Shown here piece after piece: positions 56,003-64,000 of a stretch of DNA of 64,000 bases (positions are counted from its first letter, which is position 1; each line of letters begins with the position of its first letter). The DNA comes from Polytrichum commune. Taxonomy: Eukaryota > Streptophyta > Polytrichopsida > Polytrichales > Polytrichaceae. The DNA lies in NCBI GenBank assembly GCA_950295325.1, contig OX485803.1, positions 11,158,001-11,222,000 on the forward strand. Reading direction: 5' to 3'. The translations under genes were made by a program, and so were the position numbers. The notes beneath the pieces were generated by a model that worked only from the letters and a program-made list of their open reading frames with translations, did not search any database and had not been told where the DNA came from.

Positions 56003-58544
56003 CTCCTTTGGTAAGATGACTTCACAAAAGTGCAAAGTCAATCTCATGAAGGTGCCAACCTACTTCTATATTAGTTCATGATTCTTCTAAACTGACATGA
56101 CATGTGGCACACCTCAATTTCTTGATAGTGGGTCTTTACATCTAGCAACTTCATGAATCTTCCAAACCAAATGGTTCTCAACTTCTCAACTTCTTGCCTC
56201 CTCGTTTCGCATTCTTTGCCTTCTCATTTCGCAACATCCGGTAATTGGTGACATGTTTCATACTAGGTCTGACAATAAAATTGATTTGGAAGGGAATTTG
56301 TGTGTCCACGTACAACTCTCTAGTTTTGTAGAAAATATACAGTTCTCTAGCATGCTCAGGTCTCTTATGAGGTTTTGTAATGGTTACTTGCCTCAAGGCC
56401 TCATTTGCACAACTCCATAGAAAAATGATAATATGTTTTGTTTTCTTACTACTACACCTTACAATACATGAAATTGCACCAAATTCTCCACATTCTTTGA
56501 CTTCACATATTATAATCCACATATTTTATTCATATTCACAAAGTTTATTCATAGTTACCTTTGGCTTATATCACTTGAATCATCTCATCCATAATCATAA
56601 ATTTTGTGGGGGTTTAATGTAGGTGACAAAAATTCAGACTTTGTTGGTTCCTTTACAAACCATAGAAGACAGTCCAATGTCTTATACTTTAGAGGAAAAA
56701 CCCTATTGCTCCTTTGTCATTAGTTTTTTTAGTATTTAGAAAATGATCCAAAATATGATAGTGGAAACAAACTTAAAGTACAAAACCTTTGAAATTTTAG
56801 TTTTGTGAATTCCTAAAGATTAACAAAGTTTGTACACATATTGTATTTCTTCATAGTTTTGATACTTTCTTTACATGTTGTGTTTATACCATTGTTGTAA
56901 ACCGTTACCGCCTTTGTCATTGCATCACTCTTTTTAGAATATTTGTATTTCCTAGACTAGCTCTCTTTCATATTGACTCTTACAATGTTACAATTGAAAG
57001 GTATGTTCCGTGTTTGTTAGGGTTTTGGTTGTGAACGATTCAATGTTGTACTATATTTGTTTCTTGATTGGAAGCAATTGGAAACAATCCGGTATTTTTT
57101 TGTGTTTTATTCATGTTGGAATTGGAGTGGGTTACGAGTAACAATTAGCTTTTTAGTTGGTCAGGGTTATAGTTTCTTCTTCTAAACTAGTTTAGTATAA
57201 TAGCTATACCTAGTTGCTTGTGTAGATATAACCGCATAAATGATGCACTTCGGTCACGCATCACACGTTCTATTTTTAATGAGGGCTTATCTTATGGTGA
57301 TACCAGTGAATGTTTTGGTTATCCTTATGAGATTATTAGGAGCATAGCCAACTTATGAAGAAATTGGTCAATTAGTGCCCAAACACAGAGGTCGTATTCG
57401 CTATCCAAATTTCTAAAAGATGTGCACATTCGATGGTTAGTAAAGGGGCTTCGTGCATATCTAGACATCACCATTGAATCTCCCCATCGTTAGTTGAATG
57501 AAGTTTTTTCAATTTCCATGCCATGTTGTGTTTCTAAAGTCATTCAAAGTCAAGTTGGATTTACCCTCAAGTTGACGAGCTATGAACCATATGATTATAA
57601 CAACGAAGAACATCTTAGAGAACATATAAAGTGGTGTCAAAAGTTTGTAGATTTCCGTGGCAATATGGTTGATGTTGTATACATGGATGAGGTTGGTTTC
57701 AATTTACATTTGACAAGTTGGTTTGGAAGGGCTCGTCAAGGACAAAGATGCCAACAAATTCGTCCAACTGGGTCAAATTTTATCTTTGGTGGTTGCAGTT
57801 GGTCGTGAAGGAGTCATTGCACACAATGTCACACTTGGTGCCTATAATACAAACAAGTCTTAGAATTCATTCAGACCAAAGGTCATCCCTAGCCTTGATA
57901 GACAAACGTTCATCCTCATGAACAATGTCCCAATTCACAAATCTCGTGAAATACAACAAGTTTTTGAAGAGGTTGGACACATCTACTTTTGTTTGCCATC
58001 ATATTGTTAGTTTCTCAATGTTGCAGAATGAGTATTTGGACACATCAAAAACCATGTCTGACGAAATTGCTCTCCAAAATCATTGAACAGTAGTAGGTCG
58101 TATTAATCATGACGCACAAGCAATCATTACATACATGGCCCGAGGTTGGATAAAAGAGGTCGATAGAGATCTTGGTAGAGCTAGTCGTGGGTAGTGATTA
58201 GGAGAATCTTATACATGATGCGCCGTTCTTTATGAAACAAAGTTATAAAGTTCATGAAATTCAATTTGTGAAGTTGTGAGTACGGGTGCCAAATCATAAA
58301 GAATCCCACAACATGTAGTGAAATTGGTTGAAAGTTCAAGTGAAATCGGTTGTCTATACACTGACCTCGACTCGCGAATCCAATGAAATTAGTCGAACCT
58401 ATTGCTAAATCGGTCTCTGCTCATAAAATCGAGTTCACACTTGGTTCACGATTCCAATGAAAAATGGTAAATCCCACTACTAAACTGGTTTGTAGAATCA
58501 TCAAATTAAGTCTGCACTTCCATAAATTCATCTAATCAAAGGAA
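56003..58544 (+). mobile_element. Tc1/mariner-like DNA transposon (2.54 kb), degenerate
   Basis: Left end CTCCTTTGGTAAGATGACTT and right end (inverted) TTCCTTTGATTAGATGAATT are terminal inverted repeats of about 38 bp. TA stands directly outside both (56001-56002, 58545-58546), the Tc1/mariner hallmark. A transposase pseudogene lies inside at 57232-58195. The ends do not look like the common plant Stowaway/mariner ends (CTCCCTCC), though CTCC is shared. Confidence 0.85.
57232..58195 (+). pseudogene. Tc1/mariner (IS630-type) transposase, broken
   Basis: The N-terminal part is helix-turn-helix-like (LRSRITRSIFNEGLSYGDTS, frame near 57245). An intact 104-codon frame at 57494-57808 then holds the first catalytic motif: VVYMDEVGFNLHLTSWFGRA, where plant and IS630-type proteins have D-E-x-G-F/x-N. 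After a frameshift follow FILMNNVPIHKSREIQQVF and GHIYFCLPSYC, then FLNVAE-stop-VFGHIK, matching 'D-N-x-P-x-H' and 'P-Y-S-P-x-x-N-x-x-E'. The second catalytic Asp is Asn (M-N-N instead of x-D-N), and several stops interrupt. It would have cut and pasted the element at TA sites, but cannot function as read. Confidence 0.8.
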
Positions 58545-58546
58545 TA

Positions 58547-59418
58547 CCATCCACTTGTCATCTATAAATGATGCTCGATATGTGGATGCGGCCATGGGTG
58601 AACTTTGCAAGCTTGCCCTAAGCTTAATTAACCACACCCACACCCACAACCACAGTGCAATTTATTCCTGGTGGAGTAAAACGTGAGCCCTTTGTTAGTT
58701 GCTTTTAAGAGAGCTTGTGCAGGTGAGGGTCTATTCCTACATTAGTTTGACTCGGCCGTACATTCATGTGCCTTTACAACAGCAGCAGCACAACTAGCTA
58801 CTAGAAGGCACGAGGTCGTCGATCGGACGCATAATAATAATCCGAACATCATAACAAATATCTCTTTGTTCCTTTTATTTTATGCTTCTTTTTCCCCAGG
58901 GTTCACGAGGCCAGGCTTTAATGGTACAATATGTAAGTTCGTACACGCTTGGCTGCATAAGTTATCAGGATTTCCAGATCGGAAATGTAAGGAATCGGGC
59001 CAGAGCAGTGGCAGACAGCATAAGACACAAGGCCACTTGTGTGGCTTGTTCTCTCCCTAGCTATTTTTAGGGTCCCACATTATGCATCAGTAATTGATCG
59101 CTCATTGAACGGAAGAGCAGGAAAAGGAGGAGTATTAGAATGTGTCACAATGTTTCATCCATGGAGGCACATGGCCATCATCTATATTCCACACATTATT
59201 GGTTGTCCATGAGCTAAATGGATATGGACCGGATAAGATACTATGGGAGAGTGGACAATGAGCTGTAGAAGCGGTGAGTCATCCACCATACTCGTTATGA
59301 GTCCACGACCAATCTCTCGTCCAAGGGCTAATTGGGTTATCGGAAGTCGTTGTGGTTTTCATCCATGTAGATGCGATATCATCCATGGTTCTCGTATTAT
59401 GTTCATGAGCTAATCAGT
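58547..59418. other. Intergenic; one unassigned open frame
   Basis: A frame at 58882-59070 (62 codons) begins after an acceptor-like TTTTTCCCCAG at about 58888-58898 and reads VQYVSSYTLGCISYQDF then NVRNRARAVADSIRHKATCV. The composition is protein-like, but I recognise no family and find no partner exons, so I do not call it a gene. Confidence 0.3.
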
Positions 59419-59665
59419 GGCTGGGGATTCGTGGCACTCACTAAAAATCATCCATCCAAGATATCGTGGATGAAGTGGCTCCAATAAAAAAAGCCCCCCT
59501 ATGGGGTTGAGGGCCGATTCATTCGAATGTGACATCACTAGACTAATTCGGGGCCTTTGACTCTATTTCCGGAATCAAATTGCCCAAAAATAGCCATTTA
59601 GATGACTCGTGTTTTTTTTTCATCCACACGGATGATTTTTAGTGAGTGCCACGAATCCCCGGCCC
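59419..59665. mobile_element. hAT-type MITE (247 bp) with perfect 8-bp target duplication
   Basis: Inverted ends GGGGATTCGTGGCACTCACT continuing AAAAATCATCC, about 31 bp, near-perfect. The flanks are TAATCAGT at 59411-59418 and again at 59666-59673. An 8-bp duplication is the hAT signature. Near-perfect ends and duplication mean a fairly recent insertion. The active source is not in the window. Confidence 0.93.
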
Positions 59666-59702
59666 TAATCAGTTATGTCTGACGAACACCTTGCACAGGT
59701 GA

Positions 59703-59732
59703 ATGACGAGCCGCAATATTGCGGCTCGTCAT
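59703..59732. repeat. Perfect 30-bp palindrome
   Basis: Arms ATGACGAGCCGCAAT and their exact reverse complement meet without a loop (centre GCCGCAATATTGCGGC). It lies 30 bp right of the hAT-type MITE's target duplication. The function is unknown; it may be a transposon footprint or a protein-binding site. Confidence 0.95.
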
Positions 59733-59984
59733 CCACTCTCCTCGTCTTGGCTATCTAGTCGATGGGGAGCTTCGTGCTTCAACTTCTCGTAAATAATTAC
59801 TCTTGAGATTCTGCCATAGGACACTCTTCTGTTGTTTGAGACCGATCCGTACCTCCCCTTGGAACTTCAATTTTGGCATCTAAATTTCATGAAGTCGAGA
59901 GGCTTGTGGGGATTGGTGGTGCATCAAGAGGGTGTCAAAGACCTAATTCCCTAGAGTCACGGAGTGCATGGACCTCTATAAGGT

Positions 59985-60208
59985 ACTACAAATGATTAAT
60001 CCAATTATTGTGTGTACTCTTTAGAGTTACGTAGTGTTATAATGTTTGTCTTAGGAGTTCGATGGTTACTAACGAAAGTCCAATAAGTTGTTTGGATGTT
60101 ATAGAACATAAATGACTTTGCTTGGTGAAATTTTGCATTCACGTTAAATAGTCACAATACTGCGTAACTCCGAATAGTAACACACGTCACTTGAGATGCT
60201 CAATGTAG
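59985..60208. mobile_element. MITE, 'ATTTAGTGT' family, short form, diverged
   Basis: Left CTACAAATGATTAATCCAAT, right end ATGCTCAATGTAG. Shared interior: AGTTACGTAGTGTTATAAT, TTGTTTGGATGTTATAGAAC, ACTGCGTAACTCCGAATAGT. It is the most decayed member of the short subfamily in the window. Confidence 0.65.
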
Positions 60209-60972
60209 TATGGGTCCATGCCGTCCCGGCCCATTGCACGCATACATATGACACATCACTCCCCCCACCTTTCCGAATGATGGGGAGTAGCATGGCAAGG
60301 GCCTCGTTGCCGCCACCATCACCATATTGTCCGTTGTATATAGATAGGCTAAAATCAACTTGATGATCCAATTGGAAGACATACTTGAGACTACCTAAAA
60401 CCTCGCTTTAAAATAAGAATAGAGACATATCTCCAATGTAATGAATGAAATGGTATCGATATTAAAGTCCAAAAAACCAAAAGGCTATTGGGACTAAATG
60501 TACATCAGGAATTGTCGAGAAAACCTTCCATGAGCTATCCATTTACTACCCAAAAAGAATAGAACTCATCCAATAAATGGACTCCCTAGCCGCTAGTGAA
60601 TGGCACCATGCAAATGCCACCCATCTCCATGTTTTGATGTCGTGGCACACCCATCACCGACGTGCCAAGGAATTGCTTATCCTTTTATGCCACAAATGAT
60701 GTCCCGCCAAAGGTGGTGGGCCCTCACCATCTTTGGCTAGGCTAGGCATGTGTCGTATAACTTACAAGAGACTTCAAAATATAAATATGCTCAGTTATAT
60801 GACACCTTTGAATAGTACACCATCATTTTCCTTCAACTTGTCATGAGATACCCGTGGCACTTTACATTTTGAGACCTCAAGTCACCATTTTGTCATATCG
60901 TGAATGTAAAGAGTTTATTGGTCAGCTGTAATGGGTCCACCAAGATTTCTCGATCTTTATGTGAGAACAAAC
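60209..60972. other. Intergenic, no gene recognised
   Basis: Short frames without motifs. The sequence resembles the mixed repetitive DNA of the surrounding 10 kb. Confidence 0.35.
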
Positions 60973-60974
60973 AC

Positions 60975-61750
60975 TCCTTTGCTAAGATGGATTCACATAA
61001 GTGCAAACTCGATTTCATGATTTTACAACCCAATTTCGCAATAGGTTCTACTGATTTCATTGGGATCATGAACCAAGTTCACTTTGTAGACAATCGATTT
61101 TAACTCTAACTTTCGACCAATTTCTCCACATGTTGTGAACAATTTCATGGTTTGGTATCCATATTCATCACTTCGAAAATCAATATCATAAATTTTATAA
61201 TTGTATTTCACAAGGAACGGCCATCATGAATAGGATTCTCCTAATCACTCCACAAGACTAGCTCTATCAAAAATATTAATCGACCTCTCTTATCTAGTCT
61301 TCGACCATGTTTGCGGTGATTGCTTGTACACCATGTTTAATGATTTTGGATATCATCATGTCTGTACATGGCTTTTGATGTGTCCAAATACCCATTATGC
61401 AACATTGAGAAATGAACTATATATGGCAAATGGAAGTAGGCATTCATGTAAACACAAAACAAAAAGGAACCAATGAACAACGAGAAGGCAAAGAATGTGA
61501 AACGAGGAAACGAGAAGTTGAGAATACAAAAACCACATAGCGAGAAAAGATTTATGAAATTAGTTTGAAAGATTCATGAAATTGAGGCGTGCCACATGTC
61601 AAGTCGGTTTAGAATAATAATGAACTAATTCTAGAAGGTTCATGAATTTGGTAGAACACTATGGTAACATTGGTTGAAAGGTTCATGAACTAGCTTGGCA
61701 CCTTCATTAAATAGAGTGTGCACTTTTGTGAAGTCATCTTACCAAAGGAG
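60975..61750 (-). mobile_element. Non-autonomous derivative of the Tc1/mariner-like transposon (776 bp)
   Basis: Read on the minus strand it starts CTCCTTTGGTAAGATGACTT like 56003 and continues as 56003-56230. It then jumps to text matching 58011-58400 (last part of the transposase frame and 3' region) and ends in the inverted terminal repeat. So about 1.8 kb of the transposase gene has been deleted internally. TA flanks the 61751 side; the other side reads CA, probably mutated. This is a MITE-like deletion product caught with a relative of its parent in the same window. Confidence 0.85.
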
Positions 61751-62521
61751 TATGTATATAACAACATGGAAAAACAAGAAGTCATAAATGGATTCACTTT
61801 CTTCTATGGCTTTCCGGTTCCTCCTCCATGTGTATTCTTAACTAGGATTAAGTGAATTTGGACACAAGACTTAACTAACAATGGATTGTGAGTATTTTAC
61901 TGTGTTGTGAAGACATGCACGAGACAAGATACATCAACATGGGTAAAGAGACTAAAGAATTTGATCAATTTCTTACATACACATACTTGGATAATCATTG
62001 TGGTCAAAGAATCACTTTATGTATGTATTTTTCAAGAATAACACAAAATGCATGCAACCAAAATGTACTACAACAAGCCGCTGCAGCCCACATCCAATAT
62101 CAAAATTTGTCATTTCTTTCATAGATTCAGTTGATAGAAATACATGTATATGTTCTCAATATGTCTATAATATATGCTTAAGTCTACATTTACTTAAACC
62201 TAGTTTTGGTGTAACAATATCTTAGAACCACATTTGACCCACCTCAAAGAGATGGTAACCAAAAAAGTCTTCTAAATATCAATAAACATTAGCGTACTTT
62301 GGCCATATAGGTTTCTCATCTAGAGAATGGCACGGACCTTATAAGTCAAATTGTAAACGCATATTAGAATGGAGTCAATGAAAGTTCTCTCTCTCAACCA
62401 AAAGAACAAGAGCTTGACTTATTGCACCTAATGCTCATGTGAGAAGAGAAATGTGTTTTGGTCACATGATGCTTCAATTGACACATTAAATAAAAACCCT
62501 AAGATTCTTTGTATGTCCTTG
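61751..62521. other. Intergenic, no gene recognised
   Basis: AT-rich, short frames only. Confidence 0.35.
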
Positions 62522-63234
62522 AGGGGTGGACTCTTCATACGAAACCTAAATGATGTGCATGGGTCGCTATGAAATCAAACCCTCTATACACAAGAAGTTT
62601 ATAAAGAAAAACAAATGTGTACGTTCTAATGGTGGGCTAGAAAATGGACTCGTGTACTTATATTAAATTTGTCAATGTAATGTAATGAATGCCTCCGCTA
62701 CATATATAAACTATTAAATCTCTAATGAAATCAAAATTTATCACATATAGAATCCACTTTCACTTTCCAATAAGAAAGTCATTGAACATTTTTTCATCCA
62801 TAGCATGTAACTCACCAATTGCATCAAGCAAACAAAGAAAATAACACAATAACTCAACCACAATCCAAAGAGAAAAAACTCAAGGGAGCCCATGAGCGAT
62901 CTGTGAGCCTCTAGTTTGTTAAAACCTAGAACCCAAATACAAACCCCAACAAGAATGGACAAGGTAGTCATTGAGAACTATTACCATATGACAACATTGG
63001 ATGAGAATGTGAAGTAGATGAAACTAACACATCTATTGTCAATTGTTTCTCTAAACCCTAGAGCCTCCTTTTGTGCATCAACCTTTACTTCAACATTCTT
63101 CATAGCATTTTTGAATGCACACACTGAGAAAAACAATACCTCCCTCTTATGCATATTATGTATGACAATGCCTCCAATAATACCCCTTCTTAAACTCACG
63201 TTAGTTCATATGTGGTATGAAGAGTCCACCCCCC
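62522..63234. mobile_element. Foldback-type element, GGGGTGGACTCTTCATAC ends (713 bp)
   Basis: The left end GGGGTGGACTCTTCATAC and the right end (inverted, GGGGGTGGACTCTTCATACC) form the terminal repeat. The interior matches the split copy at 45352-46763 in the same orientation without the 670-bp insert. Frames on both strands are similar between the copies, reflecting DNA similarity and not coding. Confidence 0.85.
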
Positions 63235-64000
63235 GGGTGTGCGTCATTTTACTTCCCAAGTGTATTTTTTGCCACATTGTTTAGATTAACCTTTCCTCAT
63301 TACAATACCTGCCAATTGAAGATTCAAAAATTTATACATCCTACCAAATTTAAAAGGTTTGAGAAAATGATAGAAACCCACAATATTTGGTAAATGTCTT
63401 TCACTCATCAACCGATGCATGCATTGAACCTGAGGTAGAATGGTAAATAGAATAAGTCATGAACATGTTGACATCTTTAATGCTTTATTGGCCCAAGTGC
63501 ATTCCAATGAACTTGGAATTTTTGATAATGGGAATAACGGGACTTGCGTCTATCTCTCCTTGAAATATACAAGAATCACCATGCCAAGTGGGAAACTTGG
63601 ATGATGATGTGAGGTAGCGATTTAGAACACTCTCTTGGGAAGAGATGACCTCTTGGGTCACCGGGGACAGTAAAGAATTAATGGCCTTGATGCACAATCA
63701 ACAAATACTTACATAATTATGCCAAGTGCATAATTTCAACAAATTGAATTCATTGTAGGAACCTCCTATGGAATATGTAGAGTTGATTATGCTATTATTA
63801 TAGAAATCTTATGATTATATCCTGATTATTCATTTATATTTAATATCAAAGAAAATAAAGTCTATTTTTCCCATGATCATGATTTAATATAACAAAATTC
63901 TAAGAATTATTGAGGATTCACATAGTCTTCATGATATTTTGTATATTAAAAGTGTATCCACAGATGCGGCCATATTATGAAGCAACCAAAAAGACCCAAA
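63235..64000. other. Intergenic, no gene recognised
   Basis: AT-rich to the end of the window; no element ends or motifs seen. Confidence 0.35.

Noticed and set aside
1-64000. tRNA, rRNA or small RNA genes
   Set aside because: Reading by eye I found no convincing cloverleaf with B-box or rRNA core; a covariance-model scan could still find one.

Overview
This window looks like nuclear DNA of a land plant. The evidence is one long gene with 21 exons, GT-AG introns and a product that aligns by eye, end to end, with TWD40-1 of the plant TPLATE endocytic complex; a plant-type bZIP gene with an intron inside the basic region; a Ty1/copia retrotransposon; and many miniature inverted-repeat transposable elements (MITEs). 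I cannot name the species. The intron sizes and the distance of TWD40-1 from flowering-plant versions suggest, but do not prove, a non-flowering lineage.

Layout. 1-3.26 kb: decayed Ty1/copia polyprotein on the minus strand, running off the left edge. 3.3-16 kb: gene-poor DNA with a 22-bp minisatellite, remnants of two transposase genes (a hAT-type C-terminal domain near 8.2-8.5 kb and a broken fragment near 10.2-10.6 kb), diverged 230-270 bp tandem repeats and two MITEs. 16.8-28.8 kb: the TWD40-1 gene (plus strand, 1438 residues predicted). Its introns 13, 18 and 20 carry MITEs, intron 1 carries three copies of a 250-300 bp repeat, and a 299-bp tandem duplication spans its stop codon and 3' flank. 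29.9-32.7 kb: two MITEs with TTA/TAA target duplications. 34.1-35.0 kb: an intronless METTL21-type protein methyltransferase gene (minus strand). 37.3-39.5 kb: a five-exon bZIP transcription factor gene (minus strand) with a simple-repeat-rich upstream region. 41.5-64 kb: no convincing host gene. It holds a three-level nest of elements (45.0-46.85 kb), a degenerate Tc1/mariner-like transposon with a transposase pseudogene (56.0-58.5 kb) and its deletion derivative in opposite orientation (60.97-61.75 kb), a hAT-type MITE with a perfect 8-bp target duplication (59.4-59.7 kb) and several other inverted-repeat elements.

The three host genes belong to different processes (clathrin-mediated endocytosis, protein methylation, transcription), and nothing suggests they act together. 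I found no clear new multi-gene system. The features most worth following are the MITE load and tandem duplications within TWD40-1, the mariner element with its own non-autonomous derivative, and an out-of-frame upstream AUG overlapping the inferred bZIP start.
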